Of a stretch of DNA of 64,000 nucleotides, positions 49,593 to 58,231 are shown piece after piece. Under the pieces are notes generated by a model, which worked only from the letters and a program-made list of their open reading frames with translations, was not told the origin of the DNA and made no database searches. The translations under genes and the position numbers were made by a program. Origin of the DNA: Microbacterium ginsengiterrae (GTDB lineage Bacteria > Actinomycetota > Actinomycetes > Actinomycetales > Microbacteriaceae); assembly GCF_014205075.1 (NCBI RefSeq), contig NZ_JACHMU010000001.1:1860001-1924000 (forward strand). The letters are read 5' to 3'. The stretch's first letter is position 1. Every line of letters begins with the position of its first letter.

Positions 49593-52231
49593 GTCACCAT
49601 CCTCGACTTGATCCTGTCGAGGCCGTCCTTGCCGACGACCATCAGCAGTGCGTCCTTCGTCACGCGACGGACCCCCTCCTTCGTCGTCCGCAGCGGAGTG
49701 CGCACGATCCGGTCCGCGGCGAGCGCGGTGATCCGCGGCGCAGGGATCCCCGCCAGGGCGTCTCCGAATCCGTCGCGGTGCGGCTCGGGCGAGACCCGGA
49801 CCCCGCGGACCCGGTTGCTGACGTTGCCGCCGTGCACGACCTGCAGCCACGCGGGCCGGCCGTCGTCGGTGATCACCGGGAAGTGCGTGTGCAGCAGCGT
49901 GTGCCAGTCCCGCCACGCGGTCTGCGGATCCGTCCAGCTCTCGACGACGCTGCAGAACGCGTTGGCCCCGTCGCGGCGCAGGTACACCTCTTCTCCTGAG
50001 CTGATGAGTCCGCGTGTGAGGTACAGCGCCGCCCGCCGGTGCACGCGGGCGAGGTGCTGCAGCCGCTCGACGAAGTCGGCCGCGACGGCGTCGTCGTTGT
50101 CGAGGTTCGTCGTCAGCAGCAGCGATCCGTGTGCGCCGGTGACGGTGCGTGCGTCGGCGGCGACGTCCTGCCAGGTGACCGCCTCGCGGAACAGCGGGGT
50201 GAACAGTCCTCGGTCGATGTGCGGCTGCAGCCGCTCGACGAGCCAGTCCGGACTCTGCGGGTCGAGGTAGATGATCCAGCGGAAATCCTGCACGGTCTGC
50301 CGCGCGATCGACGGGACCGTGTACCGCTCGAACAGGTCGATCCGCTCGCGGAGCCATCCCTCCCGAGCCCGCACCAGGCTCTCCACGCCGGGTGTGGGCA
50401 GGTTGAAGCGCGTGAGGATGACGTGATCGACAGCGGTGTCTTCGCGATGGGTGGCCGCGGCATCCGCACGGCTCGTCTCGTCGCGCTCCCACGTGTCTGT
50501 CTGCGCCGGGGCCTTCCGTGCGGCGATGCGTGCGCGCAGGGCGAACCACGCGTAGGTCGCGGCATCCCCTGCGGTCACCGGTCCCCGGACCGACCGCGCG
50601 AGTTCGCGCAGGGTCGAGGCGCCGGTGTCGGCGGACTGCTGGGCAGGCCCTCGTCTCGCGCGGGTGAACACGGCGAGCAGGGCGCGGGCGTCACGCGGGG
50701 CCTGTACGGCGACCGGCTGGGTGTCGACGATGGACTTCTCCTCCGGTGCGAAGACGGTGTCGACGTAGAAGTCGTCGGCGATGACCTCCGGGAAGGCGCC
50801 GAACCGGTCGTGGCCGGCTTCCGAGAGCGCGTAGACACCGGCGCCCCACAGGTGCGCCGACATCGACGGCATGCGATCGCGGGCCCGGTAGTAACGCCGC
50901 ACCGCACCGTCGGAGCGACTGGTGTCGACGACGGCGATCGGCCGCGCGGCCCTGGCTTCGTCGCACTCGAGGTGCGCGACGACATCGGCGAGTGCGCGGG
51001 GGCTGAGCACGATGTCGGCGTCGAGGTACACCCGCGGCCACAGATGCGCGGCGCGGTCTCCCGCGTTCAGCGCCGCGGTCTTCGACGCCTCCGGCACGTC
51101 CACGACCTCGACACCGGGCACGGCTGCGGCGGCCGCGGCCGTGCCGTCCGTGCAGCCGTTGCAGGCGACGACGACCTCGATCTCGCCCGTCTCGATGAGC
51201 GGGGCGAGGGGCTCGAGCGTGCGGCCGATGACCGCCTCCTCGTTGTGGGCGGGGATGATGACGGCGCAGCGGGGGAAGTCCCCGGCGACCTCTCCCCACG
51301 ACGGTCCAGGAAGTGCGGCCCACCGGTCTCTGCTCCACAGCGCCCAGCGCGCACGGTCGTGCGTCGGGTCTCCGCGGCGCAGCTGCTCGCCGAGGATGAC
51401 GAGTGCGCGGTACAGCCCGGCCGTGCCGGGGTGGTGCTTCTCGGCGTAGCGCACACGGTTCACGACCGACAGGGCGACGAGGTCTCGCGAGACGCCGGAG
51501 CCGCCGCCGCGATGCATGACGGTCGCGTCCGGTTCGTAGACCGCTCGCCACCCCGCCGCTCTGCTGCGGCGGAAGTAATCGGTCTCCTCCGAATAGAGGA
51601 AGAACCGTTCGTCCCACGGGCCGACCCGGTCGGCCGTCTCACGGCGGATGAGCATCGCCGCCCCCGTCGCCCAGTCGACGACGCGTGCGCTGTCGTAGCG
51701 GGCGGGGTCGCGGATGTACTCCGTCAGTGCGGCGGGCCTCGCCTGCCACATCCGCCCGAAGAGGGCGTCGGATGCCGCGCGCAGCAGCCCCGGTTCTCTT
51801 CGGAGCGACCAGGAGGTGCTGCCGTCCTCGTCGAGGATGCGCGGCACGACGATCCCCGTGGACGCGTCGGAGCGGAGACGCGACAGCATCCGGCGGATCG
51901 TCCCCGTCCCCACCCGGAGGTCCGGGTTGAGGATGAGGACGGCTGCCGCGTCACCGGCGGCGCGCATGGCGGCGTTGATGCCGCCCGCGTAGCCGCGGTT
52001 GCCGCCGGTACGGACGAGGATGACGTCGTCCTGCGCTGCGACGATGCCGACGGTGTCGTCGGCGGAGTCGTTGTCGGCGACGATGAAGCGGAGGCGCAGC
52101 TGCGCGGCATCCGGACGGACGGAATCGATCAGCCCGGCGATGTCGCCCGCGCTGTTGTAGGTGACGACGATGACGGCGACGTCGGCAGGCGCGTCCGGCG
52201 ACACGAACCGGGCGGGGTCTGAAGTGTTCAT
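49586..52231 (-). CDS. three-domain glycosyltransferase fusion (GT2-GT2-rhamnosyltransferase-like)
   Basis: 881 residues from the ATG at 52231. Domain 1 (about 1-320) is a WbbL-like GT2: VAVIVVTYNSAGDIAGLIDS, AVLILNPDLRVG, WATGAAMLIRRE and FLYSEETDYFRR. Domain 2 (about 340-570) is another GT2: CAVIIPAHNEEAVIGRTLEP, VVVACNGCTDGT, VYLDADIVLSPRAL. Domain 3 (about 620-881) has DHVILTRFNLPTPG, FRWIIYLDPQSPDWL, LLLTTNLDNDDAVAADFVE and is like the family named putative rhamnosyl transferase. One protein may therefore add two or three successive sugars. No stop codon or obvious frameshift separates the parts. Confidence 0.88.
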   Translation of the reverse strand: MNTSDPARFVSPDAPADVAVIVVTYNSAGDIAGLIDSVRPDAAQLRLRFIVADNDSADDTVGIVAAQDDVILVRTGGNRGYAGGINAAMRAAGDAAAVLILNPDLRVGTGTIRRMLSRLRSDASTGIVVPRILDEDGSTSWSLRREPGLLRAASDALFGRMWQARPAALTEYIRDPARYDSARVVDWATGAAMLIRRETADRVGPWDERFFLYSEETDYFRRSRAAGWRAVYEPDATVMHRGGGSGVSRDLVALSVVNRVRYAEKHHPGTAGLYRALVILGEQLRRGDPTHDRARWALWSRDRWAALPGPSWGEVAGDFPRCAVIIPAHNEEAVIGRTLEPLAPLIETGEIEVVVACNGCTDGTAAAAAAVPGVEVVDVPEASKTAALNAGDRAAHLWPRVYLDADIVLSPRALADVVAHLECDEARAARPIAVVDTSRSDGAVRRYYRARDRMPSMSAHLWGAGVYALSEAGHDRFGAFPEVIADDFYVDTVFAPEEKSIVDTQPVAVQAPRDARALLAVFTRARRGPAQQSADTGASTLRELARSVRGPVTAGDAATYAWFALRARIAARKAPAQTDTWERDETSRADAAATHREDTAVDHVILTRFNLPTPGVESLVRAREGWLRERIDLFERYTVPSIARQTVQDFRWIIYLDPQSPDWLVERLQPHIDRGLFTPLFREAVTWQDVAADARTVTGAHGSLLLTTNLDNDDAVAADFVERLQHLARVHRRAALYLTRGLISSGEEVYLRRDGANAFCSVVESWTDPQTAWRDWHTLLHTHFPVITDDGRPAWLQVVHGGNVSNRVRGVRVSPEPHRDGFGDALAGIPAPRITALAADRIVRTPLRTTKEGVRRVTKDALLMVVGKDGLDRIKSRMVTQ

Positions 52232-52263
52232 GAGAGTCTCGCTCGGTCGGTGTGGGACGCGGG

Positions 52264-53085
52264 TCAGGCGGCGGACCGGCGCACCGCGAGATACGCGGGC
52301 GGGCCCTCGATGAGGTAGCGGCGGGCGAGCCTCTTCGGCTCGAGCATGAGGCGCCAGGCCCATTCCATCCCGGCATCAGACACCCACGACGGGGCACGGG
52401 AGACCCGGCCGGCGAGGAAGTCGACGACGGCGCCGAAGGCGAGGAGGACCCCGGCCCCCGTGGCGGCGCCGTACTCGGCGATCCACTTCTCCTGGCGCGG
52501 CTTCCCCAGGCACACGAGCACGATGTCGACGCCGGCCTCGCGCATCTCCGCGGCGATCCGGGCGGATGCCGCGGGGGAGGCGAGCTCGTCGCGACCCGGT
52601 GTCCAGTGCCCGGCGAACCGGAGGTGCGGCCAGTCGGATTCGAACCGTCCGGCCAGCGTCGCGGTGACCTCCGGCATGCCGCCGATCACCGCGACGGAGA
52701 GCCGGTGCTGGTCGGCGTCGCCGAGTACGGGAACGATGAGGTCGCTGCCGGAGAGCTTCGGGCACGGCACCCCGCTGACCCGGCGCACCTGCTTGGCGAT
52801 CGGGGCGCCGTCGACGAGGTTGAGCCACTCCAGTTCCTCGCCGACCGGATCGGGGTCGATGTGCCGCGCCGCGAGTTGCGACCGGCCGAAGTGGTGCACG
52901 TGGTCGAGGTTCACGGAGACGACGGCCAGCGGCTTCGTGCTCACGTGCTCGGCGGCGTCCGCGATGATGCCGCGGGCGTCCTCGTCGTCGATGACGTGCA
53001 CGGGCGTGCCGTCGATGTCGATGGTCGGGATGCCGGAGACCAGCGATCCCGGCAGGAATCCGCTCGCGCGGTCGATGAGCGTCAT
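52264..53085 (-). CDS. WecG/TagA/CpsF-family glycosyltransferase
   Basis: 273 residues from the ATG at 53085, whose first base overlaps the stop of the priming transferase. Family blocks are clear: VVSVNLDHVHHFGRS, LSGSDLIVPVL, AVIGGMPEVTATLAGRF, and DIVLVCLGKPRQEKWIAEYG (about residues 194-213), then LAFGAVVDFLAGRVSRAPSW and GMEWAWRLMLEPKRLARRYL. The family transfers a second sugar, such as ManNAc or ManNAcA, onto a lipid-linked sugar phosphate. Following the priming transferase in one operon, it is the likely second step of repeat-unit assembly. Confidence 0.93.
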   Translation of the reverse strand: MTLIDRASGFLPGSLVSGIPTIDIDGTPVHVIDDEDARGIIADAAEHVSTKPLAVVSVNLDHVHHFGRSQLAARHIDPDPVGEELEWLNLVDGAPIAKQVRRVSGVPCPKLSGSDLIVPVLGDADQHRLSVAVIGGMPEVTATLAGRFESDWPHLRFAGHWTPGRDELASPAASARIAAEMREAGVDIVLVCLGKPRQEKWIAEYGAATGAGVLLAFGAVVDFLAGRVSRAPSWVSDAGMEWAWRLMLEPKRLARRYLIEGPPAYLAVRRSAA

Positions 53086-54614
53086 CAGTACGCACCTTTC
53101 GGAGCGAACATCACTCGTGCCGTGCGCCACATGATCTGCAGGTCGGTGATGACCGACCAGTTCTCCACGTAGCGCAGGTCGAGGCGAACGCTCTCGTCCC
53201 AGCTCAGGTCACTGCGACCCGAGACCTGCCAGAGCCCGGTGATCCCGGGTTTGATGTACAGCCGTCGCGAGACGGTGCCGTCGTATGCGCGCACCTCGCT
53301 GGGCAGCGGGGGTCGCGGGCCGACGACGCTCATGTCGCCGACGAGCACGTTCCAGAACTGCGGCAGCTCGTCGAGTGAGAGCCGGCGCAGCACTCTGCCG
53401 ACGCGGGTGACCCGCGGGTCGTCCTTGAGTTTGAACAGGAGCCCCGCGCCGTCGTGGTTCGTCTGCAGCGCGGCGAGGTGATGCTCGGCGTCGGCGCGCA
53501 TGGTGCGGAACTTCACGATCTGGAACAGGCGCCCATCCCGGCCCACGCGCTCCTGGAAGAAGAACACGGGGCCGGGAGAATCGAGTCTGATGAGCAGGGC
53601 CAACAGCGGCGTCACGAGGATGATCGGCACGAGCGCCACGGCGGACACGATGATGTCGAGGGCGCGCTTGAGCGTGTGTCTGGCGCCTTCGTAGGTCGGG
53701 ATCTGCACGCGGATCAGCGGCAGGCCGTCGATCGGAGCGAACGAGAGTCGAGGGCCGGCGACGTCGGCCAGCCGGTTCGAGAGGACGAGTTCGGCGGCGG
53801 TGCCCTCCAGCTGCCAGCCGAGTCGCTTGATGAAGTCGGGGTCGCTCTCCGGGTGGCCGGCGACGACGATCGTGTCGGCGCTGAGCGAGCGGGCCACCTC
53901 CGCGACGGTGGTGAGGTTGCCGAGGACGGGGACGGTCGTCGTCCCGATCTCGAGCTCTCGGGCGTTGCCGTCGAGGAGCGTCGCGCCGATGACCTGATAC
54001 CCGGCGGCGCCGATCGGCTGCAGGGTGCGGATGGCATATTCGACCTCTGCCCGATTGCCCACCACGAGGGTGCGCGAGGTGAAGCGGCCATGACGGCGCT
54101 GGATGCTCAACCAGCGCCGCCACGACCACCGACTCATCAGCAGGCCGAGCAAGCCTGAGGGGACGCCGATGAGGACGGTGAGCCGCGTCGAGTCCCAGTC
54201 GAGCACCACGGCGACAAGGGCCATCATCCCGATGGCGATGCCGGAGGCATGCGCGATGCTGCGGTACTCTTCTGCACTCGAACGGAACAACGCCGCGTCA
54301 CGGGTGCGCATGACGAGCAGCGTGACGAGCCACGCCGTCGCCAGGAGCGCGCCGCGCAACGCGACGTCAGCCGGCGGTTCACCGAGTTGGAGCTGGATAC
54401 CGACCGTGACGCCGACGGCGAGCACGATGACGGCTGCGTCCGTCGACGCCAGGCGAGCGCGGTGCGCCCGTTCCCAGTGCAGACGGTGCTCCAGCGTCGC
54501 CGAGACGCGCGGCATGGGAGCCGTGGTCGTCTCGACCCGGACGCGCGAAACCGACGCCGGTACGGCGGTCGACTTCTCGCGAATGATGCTCAGGGCGTCT
54601 TCGACGGACGACAT
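53085..54614 (-). CDS. WbaP/CpsE-type undecaprenyl-phosphate sugar phosphotransferase
   Basis: 509 residues from the ATG at 54614 (a TTG 39 bp upstream is possible). Four or five N-terminal membrane helices precede a Rossmann-like middle domain (TLVVGNRAEVEYAIRTL). The C-terminal catalytic domain has KRALDIIVSAVALVPIILV, FFFQERVGRDGRLFQIVKFR with TMRADAEHH, SLDELPQFWNVLVGDMSVVG and PRPPLPSEV, then KPGITGLWQVSGRSDLSW. It moves a sugar-1-phosphate from a nucleotide sugar to undecaprenyl phosphate, starting the repeat unit. It is the first gene of the leftward operon and diverges from the pilus operon. Confidence 0.95.
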   Translation of the reverse strand: MSSVEDALSIIREKSTAVPASVSRVRVETTTAPMPRVSATLEHRLHWERAHRARLASTDAAVIVLAVGVTVGIQLQLGEPPADVALRGALLATAWLVTLLVMRTRDAALFRSSAEEYRSIAHASGIAIGMMALVAVVLDWDSTRLTVLIGVPSGLLGLLMSRWSWRRWLSIQRRHGRFTSRTLVVGNRAEVEYAIRTLQPIGAAGYQVIGATLLDGNARELEIGTTTVPVLGNLTTVAEVARSLSADTIVVAGHPESDPDFIKRLGWQLEGTAAELVLSNRLADVAGPRLSFAPIDGLPLIRVQIPTYEGARHTLKRALDIIVSAVALVPIILVTPLLALLIRLDSPGPVFFFQERVGRDGRLFQIVKFRTMRADAEHHLAALQTNHDGAGLLFKLKDDPRVTRVGRVLRRLSLDELPQFWNVLVGDMSVVGPRPPLPSEVRAYDGTVSRRLYIKPGITGLWQVSGRSDLSWDESVRLDLRYVENWSVITDLQIMWRTARVMFAPKGAY

Positions 54615-54871
54615 GTCCGCGCACCCCAAGCAATGCATGCACGCATACCCCAATGCGACATTGCTTCCCCAGATTCATCCCAGAAAATCCCGTCCGCCCC
54701 ACGCGTCCGGGTCATCCGTCACCGCTGATGCGGTGTTGCCGGACGACGTGATCCCACATCACGCTGTGCGTGCCGTCTTTCCCCTGGCCTGCACTGTCCG
54801 GCAATTCGGATGTGGGTCACAGTAGCCCACGATTCCGTCGAGCGGAAGAGGAAACTTCTGAAACCCCGTTT

Positions 54872-54887
54872 ATAACGGACAGATAAC
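54872..54887 (+). promoter_or_regulatory. 11-bp-period TAAC direct repeat, copy 2
   Basis: ATAACGGACAGATAAC: ATAAC at 54872 and 54883. Compared with copy 1 (21448-21463), the order, period and core TAACGGA are kept. It is 107 bp before CTGGGGCTGG; copy 1 is 105 bp before it. It also lies in the promoter region of the divergent priming transferase, so it could act on both. Confidence 0.55.
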
Positions 54888-54942
54888 GAATCGCGACGGC
54901 AGGCTGGCGCGGACGGCCGGCGACGTTACGTTGAGCTTGCTT

Positions 54943-55030
54943 CGAACGAGATCTGGGGATCTACACCGTTCGCAGCGACTGGGGCTGGGACGCCACGACC
55001 GAATGGGATCGGTTGTATGCGGCGTGCCAG
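54943..55030 (+). ncRNA. candidate structured 5' leader RNA, copy 2
   Basis: Hairpin 1: CGAACG-AGATC (54943-54953), loop TGGG, GATCT, a 4-base bulge ACAC, CGTTCG (to 54972). Then CTGGGG (54979-54984). Hairpin 2: CTGG (54985-54988) pairs with CCAG (55027-55030); a G-G mismatch (54989/55026); ACGCC pairs with GGCGT; internal loop AC versus GTATGC; GACCGA (54997-55002) pairs with TCGGTT (55009-55014). The region between the priming transferase start (54614) and this point shows no gene. Confidence 0.6.
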
Positions 55031-55073
55031 ATGAGGGTTGGGGGACCCCTTGGGGAACAGAGAAGTCGGTTTC

Positions 55074-58000
55074 GTGCGCTCTTCGCGCGTCGCCATCGTC
55101 GGCCTACTGGCCACAGCGCTGATCGTCAGCGGTGCCACTCTCGCTTCGGCGGAGGATGGGGCATCTGCGGGCGACACAGCATCAACGCCTCAGGCGATCA
55201 CGACGACGAGCGTCAGCTTCCCGGATGCCGCATCGTCGGCTCCGGTCGAGGCTCCTGCCGCCGACGACTCGTCCCCGCAAGCGGCGCCTGCTCCGGCGCT
55301 CCCCTCCGCGCCGGAGCAGCGCGTCATGTCAGGAGAGGCGCCGGCGACGCCGGAGCCCCCTGCCGAGACGCCGACGGAGCCGGGCGAGCCGGGTGAGCCG
55401 GTCGATCCGACGGATCCGACCGTGCCCGCCGCCGATGAGCCGGCGCCGCCGCGCGCCGCGGCGCGTGAGGTCGCACCGACGGCCGAGATCGCGGCGCGGG
55501 CGGACAGCTCGCACGCCGACATCGTGATCCGCAAGCGCGTCACCGCCGAGCCGACGCAGGTGACGGCGGCGCCGTCCGTGAACATCGGCACCGACCACTC
55601 CGACACCGTCGGCACGGTGTTCCGCCTCTTCGCGAACACCGGGAGCAACACGGTGGGCGCGGCGACGGCATACACGTGCACGATCACGACCGGCGGCGAG
55701 TGCACGATCACGGTCGACGCCGTGAACAGCGGCGGCGCGAACAGCGGCAAGCGCTTCTGGGTCGTCGAGCAGGCGCCGGTCCCCGGCAGCCCGGCGGCGC
55801 TGAACACGTACATCAACAGCGAGCTGTATGTCGGCGACTACACCGGTCCGCAGGATGTGCGCAGCCTCGTCGGTCTCACCAAGGCGCTGGGCGCGAACCA
55901 GACCACGTACATGCCGATGACCACCGGCGTCTCCTCCGGTTCCGGTTACACGAACATCGCCTCGGCCGACCTGCCGAACACGTCGGCGACCGTCGGCGAG
56001 GCGGGATCCTTCGGCGCGGTCGTCGGGTCGCGCAAGAACCCGGTGATCGCCGCGAAGTGCGAGGCGACCCCGCTGCGGATCGGCATCGTCATCGACCAGT
56101 CGGCATCCATCACGGCCAGTCAGTGGACGACGTTCCGCAACGCGCTCGTCGACGGCCCGAACTCCGTGCTGCGACAGCTGCGCGATGCGAATGCGGCCGT
56201 GTCGATCCTGGGCTTCGGGTCGAGCGTCGTGAGCCCGAACGGTTGGCACTACGGCTCGACGGGGCCCACGGCTCTGCCGGCGAACAACACCACGCTGCAG
56301 AATCTGATCCCGTCGTCGCGTCCCGGTGGTTCCAGCAACGCGACCAACTGGGATGCGGCGCTGAGCACGATCCAGTCGGCCAATCCGTCACACCGCTACG
56401 ACATGGTTCTGTTCGTCACCGACGGTGCGCCGAACTACATCCTCAACGGCTCGCAGCCCAGCAGCACCGAGGTCGCGCTCCGTTCGCTCGAGGCGCCGAT
56501 GTACGCCGCGAACGCGATCAAGGCCGCCGGTACCCGACTCGTCACGGTCGGCGTCGGTGCGGGGGCGTCGGGCACGAAGGTCGCCAAGAACCTTCGCGCG
56601 GTGTCGGGGGAGACGTTCGGCTCGGACTACCTGCAGGGCGACTGGGATGCGTTGAAGCAGATCCTGTCCGACATCGTGACGGCCGCGACCTGCCAGGTGC
56701 CCGTCGAGGTGTCGAAGACGCAGGTGAACGCCGACGGCTCGACGACGACGACGGCCGCGAACTGGCAGTTCGCCGCGGCGCTGCAACCGGGGACGACTTC
56801 GGGAGTCACCCTGTCGGGCACGGCGGGGCAGACGACGACCGCCGGTGTCGCCGGCAAGGCGCGCTGGACGATCCGGTTCACGCAGCCGGGCGGTCAGACC
56901 GCGGTGCTGAAGCTCAGCGAGACGCAGAAGTCCGGGTGGGCGCTGCAGTCGGTCGCCTGCACCCTGGATGCCGTGCCGATCACCACGACGGTCGGGGGAG
57001 ACGGCGCGTCGATCGTCGTGAACGGTCTGCACCCGAGCGCCGGAGCGCTGTCGTGCGTGTTCACGAACAAGCAGTCGACGCCGGCATCCGTCACGGTGAA
57101 CAAGGTCTGGAAGATCGACGGTGAGACGTTCGCGCACGGCGACCAGCCGGGCGGCATGGATGCGGCACTGGCGCTGACCCCGGCAGGACAGACCGGCACG
57201 CCGAAGTGGGGGCAGACGCGCACCGGGTTCCTCGTGGGTGACAGCGTCACCATCGCCGAGACGACGTCGATCGATCCGACGCTCTTACCCGGTTGCATCC
57301 TGACCGGGAGCACGATCGCCGGGCCCGGCATCACGGGAGGCGCCGCTCTGCCCGCCGACGGCCACGCGGTGACGCTGGCGAGCGCATCGAGCACCTACAC
57401 GGTGACGAACTCCGTGCAGTGTCAGCGGCTGACGATCGTCAAGGACGTCGACAACCGCTTCGGGGGCGACGGGACGTCCGATGATTGGAACGGCGGGCTG
57501 TTCGCGCAGCGCGACGATCAGCCGCAGCTCGCGTTCGATTCGGGCGAGACGCAGTACGTCGCCGCCGGGTCGTACGCGCTGAGCGAGGCCGAGCGCGACG
57601 GGTACGGACAGCGTGGGCTGTCGTGCACCGGGGGGACGCTCACCGGATCCCGCGTCGAGGTCGCGGCGGGCGCTCATGTGACCTGCACCTTCGTCAACGA
57701 GGATCTGCCAGGGCAGGTGTCCTGGACCAAGACCGACGGCACGACGAAGCTCGCCGGCTCCGAGTGGACGCTCACCGGCCCCGGCGGTAGGACCACTGTC
57801 GTCGACGACTGCGTCGGCGCGAATGTCGCCGCGTGCGCGGGCATGGCCGATCAGGATCCTGCGGCCGGTGCCTTCCTGCTGAAGGATCTCGACTGGGGCG
57901 ACTACTCGCTCGTCGAGACGGCAGCACCTCTTGGATACGTGCTCGATTCGACGCCGCATCCCTTCTCCGTCGGCGCCACGTCAGCTGGTTCGGTGATAGC

Positions 58001-58175
58001 TCTGGGGGCGTTCATCAACACACTCGGCGTGGCGCCGGCCCTTCCGCTCACGGGCGGACTGGGCAGCGATTTCTACACGTTCTTCGGGCTCGGTGTCCTC
58101 GTGCTCGCCCTTCTGCTGCTGGCCATCCGGCGGCTGTGGGTGCGCAGGCAGGTCGCCGAGGTGGGAACCCGATGA
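55074..58175 (+). CDS. VWA-domain LPXTG surface protein, pilus tip adhesin type
   Basis: The GTG at 55074 gives MRSSRVAIVGLLATALIVSG, a signal peptide cleaved near TLASA; the frame opens at TTG 55038, which is a weaker start. About 1033 residues. A Pro/Glu/Ala-rich stretch is followed by a CnaB-like region, then a von Willebrand A domain with the MIDAS loop VIDQSASITASQW and a later FVTDGAPNY. Several CnaB/SpaA-type domains end in YSLVETAAPLGYVL (E-box). The sorting signal is LPLTGG, a hydrophobic helix and an Arg-rich tail. This matches tip pilins of SpaA-type pili. It is the first gene of adhesin-pilin-sortase, behind the structured leader. Confidence 0.9.
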   Translation: MRSSRVAIVGLLATALIVSGATLASAEDGASAGDTASTPQAITTTSVSFPDAASSAPVEAPAADDSSPQAAPAPALPSAPEQRVMSGEAPATPEPPAETPTEPGEPGEPVDPTDPTVPAADEPAPPRAAAREVAPTAEIAARADSSHADIVIRKRVTAEPTQVTAAPSVNIGTDHSDTVGTVFRLFANTGSNTVGAATAYTCTITTGGECTITVDAVNSGGANSGKRFWVVEQAPVPGSPAALNTYINSELYVGDYTGPQDVRSLVGLTKALGANQTTYMPMTTGVSSGSGYTNIASADLPNTSATVGEAGSFGAVVGSRKNPVIAAKCEATPLRIGIVIDQSASITASQWTTFRNALVDGPNSVLRQLRDANAAVSILGFGSSVVSPNGWHYGSTGPTALPANNTTLQNLIPSSRPGGSSNATNWDAALSTIQSANPSHRYDMVLFVTDGAPNYILNGSQPSSTEVALRSLEAPMYAANAIKAAGTRLVTVGVGAGASGTKVAKNLRAVSGETFGSDYLQGDWDALKQILSDIVTAATCQVPVEVSKTQVNADGSTTTTAANWQFAAALQPGTTSGVTLSGTAGQTTTAGVAGKARWTIRFTQPGGQTAVLKLSETQKSGWALQSVACTLDAVPITTTVGGDGASIVVNGLHPSAGALSCVFTNKQSTPASVTVNKVWKIDGETFAHGDQPGGMDAALALTPAGQTGTPKWGQTRTGFLVGDSVTIAETTSIDPTLLPGCILTGSTIAGPGITGGAALPADGHAVTLASASSTYTVTNSVQCQRLTIVKDVDNRFGGDGTSDDWNGGLFAQRDDQPQLAFDSGETQYVAAGSYALSEAERDGYGQRGLSCTGGTLTGSRVEVAAGAHVTCTFVNEDLPGQVSWTKTDGTTKLAGSEWTLTGPGGRTTVVDDCVGANVAACAGMADQDPAAGAFLLKDLDWGDYSLVETAAPLGYVLDSTPHPFSVGATSAGSVIALGAFINTLGVAPALPLTGGLGSDFYTFFGLGVLVLALLLLAIRRLWVRRQVAEVGTR

Positions 58176-58231
58176 CGATCCGGCAGTACCGCTTCACCTT
58201 TCATCCATCACGTCAATTGGGGAGACAAGAA

